Positions 52,460 to 62,000 of a stretch of 64,000 nt of DNA are shown here, one piece after another. The stretch is taken from contig DIXF01000001.1 of the NCBI GenBank assembly GCA_002448235.1, positions 186,001 to 250,000 on the forward strand. The letters are read 5' to 3'. The notes below the pieces were generated by a model. It saw nothing but the letters and a program-made list of their open reading frames with translations, was not told the DNA's origin and made no database searches. The position numbers and the translations under genes are program-made. Source of the DNA: Syntrophaceae bacterium UBA6087. GTDB taxonomy: Bacteria; Desulfobacterota; Desulfomonilia; UBA1062. Every line of letters begins with the position of its first letter. Position 1 is the first letter of the stretch.

Positions 52460-53092
52460 ATGAAGACCGTGCGAAGCCCGGAAGAGATCGATAAGGTGCG
52501 GGGCGCTATCTTAAGCGAAGCGCTTGCCATCATAACGGATGAGGGCTTCGACGCCCTTACCATGCGCAGGCTTGCATCGAGTGCAGGCATGACGGCTCCC
52601 AATCTCTACAACTACTTTTCCAATAAAGACGAAATCTATCTTACGCTCGTCATCACGGGGTTTGAAAAGCTCAGAAAAGAGCTTTACGATGCATATGAAG
52701 GCGCGGCGGATCCGACGGTCCGTGCAAAGGCCCTCATGGATGCATATGTTCGCTTCGGCCTCGACAACGGCGCGTACTACGACATCATGTTCACGCGTCC
52801 AACGCCCAAGTACAACGACTATGTGGGCACCCCTCACGAAGAGCTTTCCCGGATCGAATACGCGGTCTCCATGGAGATCGCGGAGCTTGCCCTGGCGGCG
52901 GTAAAGGAAGTGAGAAGCGGCACAGGCGTGCAGGCAGGCGACGACGGGATCAGGGACGTGGTCAAGGTCTGGTGCATGCTCCACGGCATGGTCTCCCTTC
53001 ACAACAGCCGTATCATAGGCTATGTCGCCGACAGCGCCCGTGCCGTATACAGCCGGATCATCCAGGACCTCGTTCAGTCGTTCGGCGGCTGA
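52460..53092 (+). CDS. TetR/AcrR-family transcriptional regulator
   Basis: A 210-residue repressor. The N-terminal helix-turn-helix is typical (ILSEALAIITDEGFDALTMRRLASSAGMTAPNLYNYFSNKDEIYLTLV), followed by the all-helical ligand domain with CAP-type sequence. Matching operator-like palindromes lie in its own promoter and in that of the saccharopine-dehydrogenase-like gene, so autoregulation plus control of the downstream genes is likely. The ligand could be a CoA ester, given the neighbouring acyl-CoA dehydrogenase, but this is a guess. Confidence 0.92.
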   Translation: MKTVRSPEEIDKVRGAILSEALAIITDEGFDALTMRRLASSAGMTAPNLYNYFSNKDEIYLTLVITGFEKLRKELYDAYEGAADPTVRAKALMDAYVRFGLDNGAYYDIMFTRPTPKYNDYVGTPHEELSRIEYAVSMEIAELALAAVKEVRSGTGVQAGDDGIRDVVKVWCMLHGMVSLHNSRIIGYVADSARAVYSRIIQDLVQSFGG

Positions 53093-53141
53093 AGGGCTTG
53101 TCTTTCTTTGCTTTTTCCCGACAGGGATGATTTTATTTATG

Positions 53142-53187
53142 TTGACAAGCTCTAATAAATTGAACAATGTTAAATGAACAAAGTTCA
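53142..53187 (+). promoter_or_regulatory. Promoter and double operator upstream of the saccharopine-dehydrogenase-like gene
   Basis: TTGACA (53142-53147) followed by AGCTCT and two adjacent operator copies: TGAACAATGTTAA (53161-53173) and the perfect 13-base palindrome TGAACAAAGTTCA (53175-53187). The TetR promoter shares both the TTGACA..AGCTCT context and the operator. The -10 is unclear (CAATGT at 53165-53170 is the best-placed). The second operator lies 18 bases before the ATG. Confidence 0.65.
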
Positions 53188-53205
53188 ATTTACTGGAGGT
53201 CACAA

Positions 53206-54432
53206 ATGCCAAAGGTAATCGTACTCGGCGGCAGCGGGGCAGTGGGGAGTGTAGCGGTCAAGACGCTCGCTTCCCAGGACTTGTGTTCTCATGTGACGAT
53301 CGGAGATAAAAACATGGAACGCGCCCGGTCGATCGTGTCTCAGACCGGATCGGGAAAAGTATCCGCAGTCGAAGTGGATGCAGAGGACGGGATAAGCATC
53401 CGAAACGCCATCGAAGGCCATGATGTCGTCCTCAACTGCGTCGGTCCTTTCTACCGGAGCGTCAAGATTATCATGAGCGCTGTGCTCGATGCCGGGATAG
53501 ATTATATCGATGTCTGCGACGATGTGGATGTGACGCTGGATCTCCTCGCCATGGACGGGAAGGCAAAGGAGAAAGGGATCACGGCGCTCATCGGCATGGG
53601 AAGCTCGCCCGGGGCCACCAATCTCTTTGCCCGGTTTGCATATGAGAGCCTCCTGGACGAGACCGACTCCATCGATATCTTCCATACGCACGGCGGCGAG
53701 TCCATCGAAGGCGAGGGCGTGATAGGGCACAGGTTCCACTGTATGAGCATCGACATCCCCATGTACCTCGACGGGGAGCTCAAATACGTGAAGTTTTTTG
53801 AAGAGGACGGCATAGCCCTGCGCCAGACCTTTGACTTCCCGGTCGTGGGAAAGGATATCCCGATCTTTCCCTATCCGCATCCCGAACAGGTGACCCTGCC
53901 GAGATACCTCAACGTCAGACGGGTTACCAATAAAGGATCCGTGCTCCCGATAGAATATTATCATCTCACCAAGGACCTCTGCGGTCTTGGCCTGGCGTCT
54001 TCCCTTCCTCTGAAGGTAAAAGGATCGGACGTGATTCCCTATGACTTTACCGTGGCATACATCCTGAAGAAGAGGGAAGAGATCCTCCGGAAAACCGGTT
54101 TCAGCAAACCCTGCGGCTGCTGCTCCGTGGTAGCGAAAGGGAGGAAGCAGGGGAAATACCAGGAGTACCGGTTTCACATGGCCTCGCGCTCTCAGGCCCT
54201 CGGCGAGGGGACGGGCATCCCCGCGGCCATGGGGGTCCTGCTCATGCTCATGGGAAAGATCACGCATAAAGGAATACTGCCGCCCGAAGCCTGCGTGCAC
54301 CCGGCTGACTTCATCGGCCTCATTTCTAAAGTCATGAAGCTCGACGAAAAGAAAGAAGGCGGCGAATCTTTCGGCGGCGTCATCGTCGAGCGCGTGGATG
54401 AGACAGGCCGTGTGGAGAAGCTCGATATCTGA
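53206..54432 (+). CDS. Saccharopine dehydrogenase-like NAD(P)-binding protein
   Basis: A 408-residue Rossmann protein. The NAD(P)-binding motif VLGGSGAVGSVAVKTL opens the protein, followed by VVLNCVGPFYRSVKIIMSAVLDAGIDYID and a GMGSSPGATNLFARFA core typical of the family. Members reduce or oxidise amino-acid adducts, but many have other substrates. I start at the ATG 53206 with TGGAGG upstream; an earlier ATG (53167) overlaps the operator. It is controlled by the upstream operators and co-transcribed with the kinase gene. Confidence 0.85.
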   Translation: MPKVIVLGGSGAVGSVAVKTLASQDLCSHVTIGDKNMERARSIVSQTGSGKVSAVEVDAEDGISIRNAIEGHDVVLNCVGPFYRSVKIIMSAVLDAGIDYIDVCDDVDVTLDLLAMDGKAKEKGITALIGMGSSPGATNLFARFAYESLLDETDSIDIFHTHGGESIEGEGVIGHRFHCMSIDIPMYLDGELKYVKFFEEDGIALRQTFDFPVVGKDIPIFPYPHPEQVTLPRYLNVRRVTNKGSVLPIEYYHLTKDLCGLGLASSLPLKVKGSDVIPYDFTVAYILKKREEILRKTGFSKPCGCCSVVAKGRKQGKYQEYRFHMASRSQALGEGTGIPAAMGVLLMLMGKITHKGILPPEACVHPADFIGLISKVMKLDEKKEGGESFGGVIVERVDETGRVEKLDI

Positions 54433-54477
54433 GCGCGGCATATGATCGATTCAGGAATAACGGGAGGGGAGGTCCCC

Positions 54478-56058
54478 ATGAAGAGGCAGAAGTACATCCT
54501 CGCCATCGACCACGGGACATCGGGGATCAAGGCATCCATCGTATCCGTCAGGGGACGTGTGATCGATTCGGATTTTTACCCGACACCCATTCATTTTCTT
54601 CCGGAAGGCGGTGCGGAGCAGGACCCGGAAGACTGGTGGAACGGCGTGCTCGCCACCTCGAAAAGACTGACAGCGAAGAAAACCGTTCCCATAGAAGATA
54701 TCATCGCCATATGCGTATCGAGCACCTTTTCCACAACGGTTGCCGTGGACGCAAGGGGCTGTCATCTTGCCAATGCACTCACCTGGATGGATTCGCGGGG
54801 CGCCCCGTATGTGAAGAAACTCATGAGCGGCGTGATAAGCTTTCAGGGGTACGGGCTGGGCAAGGTTCTCAAGTGGCTGCCCAAGACGGCGGGGGGCCCG
54901 ACCTTGTCGGGCAAGGACGACATCGCCCACGTGCTTTTCTGGAAGAACGAAAGGCCCAGGCTGTATGAAGAGGCGTATCTGTTCCTGCCGAGCAAGGACT
55001 ACCTCAATGCCCGGCTCACCGGCGAGCTGGCGGCATCGTACGATTCGGTCCAGCTGTTCTGGCTCACGGATATCAGGGACGCCCGGAACATCCGATATGA
55101 TGACGGGCTCATTGCGCTGGCAGGAATAGACAAAAGCAAGCTCCCGCCGTTGAAGAACTCCACCGATATCCTCGGGCCTCTCCTTCCCGGTGTAGCTTCC
55201 GAGATGGGGCTTGCCAAGGGGGTCAGGGTGGTGACGGGCTCTCCCGACCACCAGTGCGCCTGCATCGGTTCCGGGGCGGTCAGGGATTTCGAAGGGCATA
55301 TTTATATCGGCACCTCGTCCTGGGTCCAGTCTATCGTCCCGTTCAAGAAGACGGATGTCTTCCACTCCATCGCGTCGTTTCCCACCTCGATCCCGGGCAA
55401 GTACCAGAGCGTCAACGAGCAGGACATTGCCGGAGGCAGCCTCGACTTTCTGCTGAACAACATCATGCACGGAACCCAGGGGGTAGCGCCCGGGGCATGG
55501 CATGAGAATCCTTTCGGCGAGCTCACCCGGATCGCGGAAAACGTCCCCGCAGGCAGCCACAAGCTTATCTTTACGCCCTGGCTCAATGGAGAGAGGACCC
55601 CGGTGGACGACATCACCGTGCGGGCCGGCCTTTACAACATCTCCAAGACAACGACCTTCCGTCATATCGCCCGGGCTTTCCTCGAAGGGGTTGCCTACAA
55701 TACCCGATGGAGCCTTCAGTTCGTGGAAAGGTTCGTCGGCAGAAGGCTCGATCCTCTCGTCATCGTCGGCGGCGGCGCCCGGTCGAGACTCTGGTGCCGG
55801 ATATTCGCGGACGTGCTGGACAGAAAGATACGGGTTGCCGTCTGCCCCATGCAGGCGAATGCACGGGGCGCAGCGTTCATTGCAGCCGTCGGCATGGACG
55901 AGATAAGTTTTGACGATGTCCCCGGCCTCATGGAATATGAGTGCGACTTCGAGCCCCGGCCAGAAAACAAAAGCGTGTATGACGAGCTTTTCTCGGCGTT
56001 CGTGAAGATCTACCGGAACAACCGCTCGATGTTCCGGGAACTCAACAGGCCATCATAG
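54478..56058 (+). CDS. FGGY-family carbohydrate kinase (xylulokinase-like)
   Basis: A 526-residue sugar or polyol kinase of the FGGY group. The N-terminal ATP-binding motif AIDHGTSGIKASIVSV, the GTSSWVQSIVPF region and the second-half VIVGGGARSRLWCRIFADVL and NARGAAFIAAVG segments define both FGGY domains. The ATG at 54478 has a GGGAGG site; an ATG at 54442 is in frame but less likely. With the preceding saccharopine-dehydrogenase-like gene it may form a pathway for an unknown substrate under TetR control. Confidence 0.87.
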   Translation: MKRQKYILAIDHGTSGIKASIVSVRGRVIDSDFYPTPIHFLPEGGAEQDPEDWWNGVLATSKRLTAKKTVPIEDIIAICVSSTFSTTVAVDARGCHLANALTWMDSRGAPYVKKLMSGVISFQGYGLGKVLKWLPKTAGGPTLSGKDDIAHVLFWKNERPRLYEEAYLFLPSKDYLNARLTGELAASYDSVQLFWLTDIRDARNIRYDDGLIALAGIDKSKLPPLKNSTDILGPLLPGVASEMGLAKGVRVVTGSPDHQCACIGSGAVRDFEGHIYIGTSSWVQSIVPFKKTDVFHSIASFPTSIPGKYQSVNEQDIAGGSLDFLLNNIMHGTQGVAPGAWHENPFGELTRIAENVPAGSHKLIFTPWLNGERTPVDDITVRAGLYNISKTTTFRHIARAFLEGVAYNTRWSLQFVERFVGRRLDPLVIVGGGARSRLWCRIFADVLDRKIRVAVCPMQANARGAAFIAAVGMDEISFDDVPGLMEYECDFEPRPENKSVYDELFSAFVKIYRNNRSMFRELNRPS

Positions 56059-56248
56059 ACAGCCTTCTCCCAAACTCGTTCCCCGTTCATGTCATACGGT
56101 CTCCAAGAGTAGGCAAACGCCGAGATCATATTACTATGTAATAAAGAGGGACATGATCCGATACTCGGGCGTTGCTTTCCAGGCAAGGAAGGCAGCACAC
56201 AAGAGCCCGTCTTTCATGCATGGCCGTAAAAGCGGGAGGGTCAACCGT

Positions 56249-57901
56249 ATGGCGGAGCTGATCAATGACAAATTGAGAAAGGAAATAGCCTCCATCTTTG
56301 AGGGCCTGAAGAATCCGGTCAGGCTTGTGTTTTTTACCCAGGAAGTTGCCTGTGATGCGTGCCGGAGGCAGGACGAGCTTTTAAGGAGCGTAGACGGGAT
56401 CTCCGAGAAAATTACCCTGGAGATATACGACCTCGTAAACGACGTTCAGATAGCCCACCAGTATGGGATCAACAAAGTCCCCGCTACAGCCGTCATCGGC
56501 GACAAGGATTACGGCGTCCGCTTTTACGGCATTACTGCAGGCTACGAGTTCAGCTCCCTCATCGAGGCGATCCTCATGGTATCGCGGGGCTCTTCGGGCT
56601 TGAGCCGCGAGTTGGAGGATCTCCTGATGCTCATCGATGTCCCCGTTCACCTGGAAGTCATGGTGACGCTTACCTGCCCCTACTGCCCCCATATGGTTCA
56701 TACCGCCCATCAGATGGCCGTGGCCAATGACTACATCGGCGCCGACATGGTCGATGCCGCCGAGTTCCCTCAGCTCGTTCAGCGATACTCTGTCCAGGGC
56801 GTGCCGCGCACGGTCATCAACGAGCTCGCCGCGTTCGAGGGCGCTCTCCCGCCTTTGGATGCGGTAATGGAGGTGCTCAAGGTAGTCAAGCCGCATGTCT
56901 ATGACCGGATCGATGCAGAGATGCGCAAGTCACGGGGAGAAATGGTCGCATCGGAGGCCGACCCCCGGGAAACCTACCAGGTCATCATCGTGGGTGCAGG
57001 GCCTGCTGCCATGTCGGCAGCAATCTATGCATCGCGGAAAGACTTGAATGTCGCACTCATCGGGGAGCATGTGGGCGGTCAGGTCACGGATACGGCGAAC
57101 ATCGAGAACTGGCTCGGGACACCGAGCATCAGCGGGAAAGACCTTGCCGAGGTTTTCAGAGACCATGTCGAACGCTACGGAGTCTCTGAGCGGTTCGATG
57201 TGAGCGTTACCTTTATTGAAAAGAAGGACGGCATCTTCCATCTCCATACCTCCGATGGCAAGACGTTCAAGGCAAACAGCGTGATTTACTGTGCCGGGAA
57301 GCAGTACCGGAAGCTGGGAGTGCCGGGCGAGAACCGGTTTATCGGCAAGGGCATCGCCTTTTGCGCCACCTGCGACGCACCGCTGTACCGGGGAAAGTCT
57401 GTTGCCGTCGTCGGAGGCGGGAACTCGGCCTTTACCGCGGCAAGAGACCTCATCGCCGTGGCAAAAGAGATCCATATCATCAATATTTTAAATGATTTCC
57501 AGGCAGACCCGCCACTGATCGGCGAGGTGTCGAATGCCCGCAACGTGCAGCTCCATCCGGGCATGCAGGTAAAGGAATTTCTCGGACAGGACAAGCTCCA
57601 GGGGATCCGTGTCGAGTCCAATGACGGCAAGGTCCGTTTCGATTTGCAGGTGCAGGGCGTCTTTCTCGAGATAGGCCTTTCTCCCAATACGGAGGGGGTC
57701 AAGGGGTTCATCGAACTCAACGGAAAGGGCGAAATACCGGTCGGACGGGATCAATCCACGGCCGTTCCGGGCTTCTTTGCGGCAGGCGACGTCACCGACG
57801 AACCGGAAAAGCAGATCGTGGTCGCAGCGGGGGCAGGTGCCAAGGCAGCGCTTGCCGCATACGATTATATCATCAAAAGCACGCTCAAGGCAGGAATGTA
57901 A
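56249..57901 (+). CDS. AhpF-like thioredoxin reductase with two N-terminal thioredoxin folds
   Basis: A 550-residue disulfide reductase. The first half holds two thioredoxin-like domains: one with ACDACRR and the other with TCPYCPH (the active CxxC), as in glutaredoxin-like protein disulfide oxidoreductases. The second half is a flavin-dependent thioredoxin reductase: FAD motif VIIVGAGPAAMSAAIYA, catalytic CATCDAP, NAD(P)H-binding VAVVGGGNSAFTAARDL and GFFAAGDV. It may reduce a peroxiredoxin. I chose the ATG 56249 (GGGAGGG upstream); an earlier start at 56153 would add 32 residues without a recognisable domain. No ahpC is adjacent. Confidence 0.88.
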   Translation: MAELINDKLRKEIASIFEGLKNPVRLVFFTQEVACDACRRQDELLRSVDGISEKITLEIYDLVNDVQIAHQYGINKVPATAVIGDKDYGVRFYGITAGYEFSSLIEAILMVSRGSSGLSRELEDLLMLIDVPVHLEVMVTLTCPYCPHMVHTAHQMAVANDYIGADMVDAAEFPQLVQRYSVQGVPRTVINELAAFEGALPPLDAVMEVLKVVKPHVYDRIDAEMRKSRGEMVASEADPRETYQVIIVGAGPAAMSAAIYASRKDLNVALIGEHVGGQVTDTANIENWLGTPSISGKDLAEVFRDHVERYGVSERFDVSVTFIEKKDGIFHLHTSDGKTFKANSVIYCAGKQYRKLGVPGENRFIGKGIAFCATCDAPLYRGKSVAVVGGGNSAFTAARDLIAVAKEIHIINILNDFQADPPLIGEVSNARNVQLHPGMQVKEFLGQDKLQGIRVESNDGKVRFDLQVQGVFLEIGLSPNTEGVKGFIELNGKGEIPVGRDQSTAVPGFFAAGDVTDEPEKQIVVAAGAGAKAALAAYDYIIKSTLKAGM

Positions 57902-57955
57902 ATGGCGGCGGAATCTCCGCAGCGGGGATGTTCCGGTGTATCTGAGGGCGTCGGG

Positions 57956-58873
57956 TTATCCTTCTGAACCGGGACAGGGTTTGATGACCGCCTTGACGGT
58001 GTTCCCCTTGCCCAGATACTCGATGCGGTGAAAGCTGTAGTTTCCCGCTATTGCGATGCCTCTTCCATGGGAGTCGAATACGCGGTCCGGGCTGAATTCA
58101 AGGAAGGGTTTCCAGTCAAACCCCGGGCCCATGTCTTCGATGATGATTACAATCTCTTCCGGCGTTTTCTCGAAGCGGACCAGCACCTTCTTGCCGGCGT
58201 GCTCGGGCATCGTTGTCCTGCGGTCGATCTCCTCGCGCCAGATATTCAGACGCAGGAGCTCTGACTTCTCCTCGTAGCCGATGCCGAGATTGCCGTGCTC
58301 GACCGCATTGATGAGGAGCTCCCACAGGCCGAGGACGACTTTGTCCGGCTCAGGGCACATCTTTGCCAGGAGCGTGGCGAGATTGTCGACCTCATCGAGC
58401 CGCTGTATCGTAAAATCTCCCTTTACCAGGAGATTGAGGGCGTCGACCGTCTGATGGGACTCTTCCTGCAGGGTCTTGTATTGGATATGATCCGCAACTG
58501 CGGTTTTTACTACGGCGAGAAGCCGTTCTTTCCGGTAGGGTTTGGTGAGGTAGTAGTAAGCGCCGGCCTGGATGCCTTCGAGGATCTCATCCTCCTGGGT
58601 CATGGCGGTCTGGAAAATGACCGGGATGCTTTTCAGCTCGTCGTGCTCCTTCATGCGCCTGAGTACTTCGAGCCCGTCAATGCCCGGCATCATCCTGTCG
58701 AGAAGCACTGCATCGAATATACCCGGTGACTTCTGCAGGAGATCCCATGCCTCTTCGCCGTTCATGGCCACAGAAATCCTGTAATCCTCCTTCTGGAGGA
58801 TCTGGGCGAGGAGCTTGATGTTCATCAGCTCATCGTCTACGATAAGGATCGAGGGCTGCGTAATGGTGGTCAT
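57956..58873 (-). CDS. Response regulator with C-terminal HATPase domain (REC-RsbW type)
   Basis: A 305-residue protein. N-terminal REC (~5-125; acidic pocket VDDELMNIK, Asp in AVLLDRMMPGIDGLE, Lys in YYLTKPYRKERL), a helical linker, then a GHKL ATPase domain (~175-300) with N-box ELLINAVEHGNLGIG and G-box VIIIEDMGPGFDW. Such HATPase domains in RsbW-type proteins phosphorylate anti-anti-sigma proteins or serve in partner-switching. No output DNA-binding domain is present. It follows the six-PAS kinase after 198 bases and may be its target or a downstream relay. Confidence 0.87.
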   Translation of the reverse strand: MTTITQPSILIVDDELMNIKLLAQILQKEDYRISVAMNGEEAWDLLQKSPGIFDAVLLDRMMPGIDGLEVLRRMKEHDELKSIPVIFQTAMTQEDEILEGIQAGAYYYLTKPYRKERLLAVVKTAVADHIQYKTLQEESHQTVDALNLLVKGDFTIQRLDEVDNLATLLAKMCPEPDKVVLGLWELLINAVEHGNLGIGYEEKSELLRLNIWREEIDRRTTMPEHAGKKVLVRFEKTPEEIVIIIEDMGPGFDWKPFLEFSPDRVFDSHGRGIAIAGNYSFHRIEYLGKGNTVKAVIKPCPGSEG

Positions 58874-59071
58874 CCGTCATCTCTAAAGGTTCTGTCTTTC
58901 ATGAGAGCAGTATCCTCTGTGCAATTTCCTACTCCTCTCTTTCGTAATTTCTTTCGTTTTTGTTTAGCTCTCGGTGAAAGAATCCGGAATTATGTTGATT
59001 GCAAAGTGAGCGTTGAAAGAAACAGGCGGCGGATTCCTCGTAAGGAACCGGCGGATGCCCAGGCCCGGCGG

Positions 59072-62000
59072 CTACTGTTCGGCGTCCTTCGTTTTATCGA
59101 GCTCGTTGCGTATGGCGAGGCCGAGCGTCTCGATGAGGTAGGGTTTTTTGATGTACGCACCTGCTCCGAGCTGCTGCAGCTCTCTTACCTGCTTGGTTTC
59201 GGAGTATCCGCTGGCAATGATGACCTTCTGGCCGGGATGGAAGTTGAGGACCCTCCGGTAGGTCTCCAGGCCGTCGATGCCGGGGTCCATGATCATATCG
59301 AGGACCATGAGGTCTGCGGAATGATCCTTCATGTGCTCGACAGCCTCTTCACCGCTTGCGAACGAAAGGACGGAGTACCCGAGACGGGTGAGTATCCTCG
59401 TCGCTATGTCCCTCTGGAGCTCGACGTCGTCCACCACGACAATAGTCTCTCCGTGTCCCATGAAATCCTGTATATCCCCGACAGGACGGTCTTTGATGGC
59501 TGCCCTGGTGACAGGGAGGTATACGGTGATCGCCGTCCCTTCGCCCTCTCCGCTCTTGATCTCGATGTAGCCGTGATGGTCCTGAACGGTTCCCCATACC
59601 ACGGTCATCCCGAGACCGGTTCCGCTGCGTCCCATGACCTTCTTCGTATAGAAAGGCTCGAATATCCGTTCCCGGTCTTCGTCCGAGATGCCGACCCCGG
59701 TATCAGAGACCGTGACCGCCACGTATTCTCCCTCTCTGATCTTGTCATAGCCTTTGATGGGCCTGTCCAGATAAACATTCCGCGCCGTGACGGTGATAGT
59801 GCCCTCGTCATATATGGCTTCCGCAGCATTGGTGACCAGGTTCGTGATGGTCTTGCCGAGATGGAAGGGGGATCCCAGGATGGGGAGCAGGTGAGGGTCG
59901 CAATGCACATCGACCCTTATGCCGGGATAGTCGGCTTTCAGTTTCACAAGCTCGGGCGACCTGAAGTACTCCGAGATGACGGAGCTCGGGCTTATCACCT
60001 CGGAAGTGGTTACGCCCCTTCGGGCTAATGTCAGAAGATCCTGAACGATCGCTGCGGCCTTTTCCCCGGATTGCCGGATCGTGGAAATGGGCTTCCTCAA
60101 CGGATCGTCATCGGGCAGATCCATGAGGATAAGCTCGGGATAACTCACGAGGCCGCTCAGGATATTGTTAAGATCATGTGCCACGCCTCCGGCCAGCGTA
60201 CCTATCGCTTCCATCTTTTTTGCCTGCTGAAGGCGGTGTTCGAGCTTTTTGCGCTCCTCCTCCTCCTGAACCCTCCGGGTGATGTCCCGGCAGGTCCCCC
60301 TGAACCCGACCGCGTTGCCTTCGGGATCACGGATCAGCGAGACGGATGATTCCACATAGACCCTCGCTCCGTCTTTTCTTACGAGCTCCCAGACGAAACC
60401 CTTGTCCGATTTGCCGGTCTTGAACACCCGGTTGAACGATGCATAGATGCTTGCTGCGTTTTCCTTATCCGCGTATTGCCGGTTGTTCATGCCCTTCATC
60501 TCGGCCCTCGAATATCCGAGCAGGGTGCACATGGAATCGTTGAAAAAGGTGAATGTGCCCTTTAAGTCCACCTCGAAGTAACCGTCCTCGATCTCCTTGA
60601 GGATAGTCCGATACTTTTCCTCGCTTTTCTTCAGCTCGGTTTCAGCCCGGACGCGATCGGAGATATCCCTGGCAGAGCCCCTCACGCCGATGGACACGCC
60701 TCCTTCATACACCAGGGAATTCCGGTAATCCAGCACCCGCTCGCGGCCTTTGCTGTCAAGGATGGCCACGTAGCCTTCATCCTTTCCCTTTGTCTGTATT
60801 CTCCGGATGTATTTTTCGAACTCGTGCCGGTATTGAGGCGCGATGAGATCCTTGATGTTGACCTTTACATCCTGATCGAAGCCGACCCCCCATATGGTCC
60901 GGCCTGCCTTGTTGACCCGGTCCACATGGAGATACCCTTCCATGTCGTGGAAAAAAAGGACATCGGACACGTTATCAAAGATGTCCCGATACCTTCGCTC
61001 GCTCTCGTCCACAGCGTTTTCGGCCCGTATCCGCTCCGTCACGTCCCGCGCCACGCACAGCGCTCCTACCGCCTTCCCGTTGCGGGAAATAGGGGTTCCG
61101 CTGATCTCTCCGTACTTCTTCGTTCCGTCCTTCGCGATGAATTCATAGAGGGATGCCTGGGTTTGACTTCCGGAAAAGAGGGTCTGGGCGTTTCTGTAGG
61201 CCTGGTCCATGTACTCCATTGGGACGATGCCGACCTCGGCAAAATTCCTGCCCACGAGCTCCTCGGGAATATATCCAAGGACCCGTTCAACGCTGGGCGA
61301 GATGCTCAAGATACAATAGTTCCGGTCAATGGTATAAATGACATCCGAAACCGAGGTGAAATGATCCCTGTATCTCTCCTCACTCTGCTCCAGGGCCTGC
61401 TGAGCCAGCTTGCGTTCCGTAATATCGTGCCCGATCCCCTGGAGGCCCAAGGGCCTTCCCGCCTCGTCACGCAAAACGGAGATCCATATCTCGGCATATA
61501 TTTTTTCTCCGTTCTTTCTGATCATCTCCAGTTCGAAGTTGAGCGATGACCTGTCCGATGCGTACAGATCACTGAAAACAGCGTAGAGCCTTTCCGCGTC
61601 TTTCCTCTCCATGAGCTTGGCATAGCTCATTCCCTTGAGCTCTTCCTCACGGTAACCGGTGCCTTTGCACAAGGCTCCGTTGAAGAATACGATGTTGCCG
61701 GAGACGTCCATCTCGAAATAGGACGCCTCTATCGACTCCAGGAGCCTGCCGTATTTTTCCTCGTTCTGCCGCAGTGCATCCTGGGCGTGCCTCCGGTCCG
61801 TCACCTCCCTGCCGATGCCCTGGATTCCGACCATGGCCCCTGATTCATCGTGCAGGGCTGAAACCCAGCTCTCGATATACACCCTGGAGCCGTTCTTCCT
61901 GATCATCTCCACTTCGAAATTGAGCGAGGAAGAGGTTCCCGCATACAGCTGCCCGAAAAGCCTTTTGGCCATCCCGGCATTCTGCTTGTTCATGAATGCG

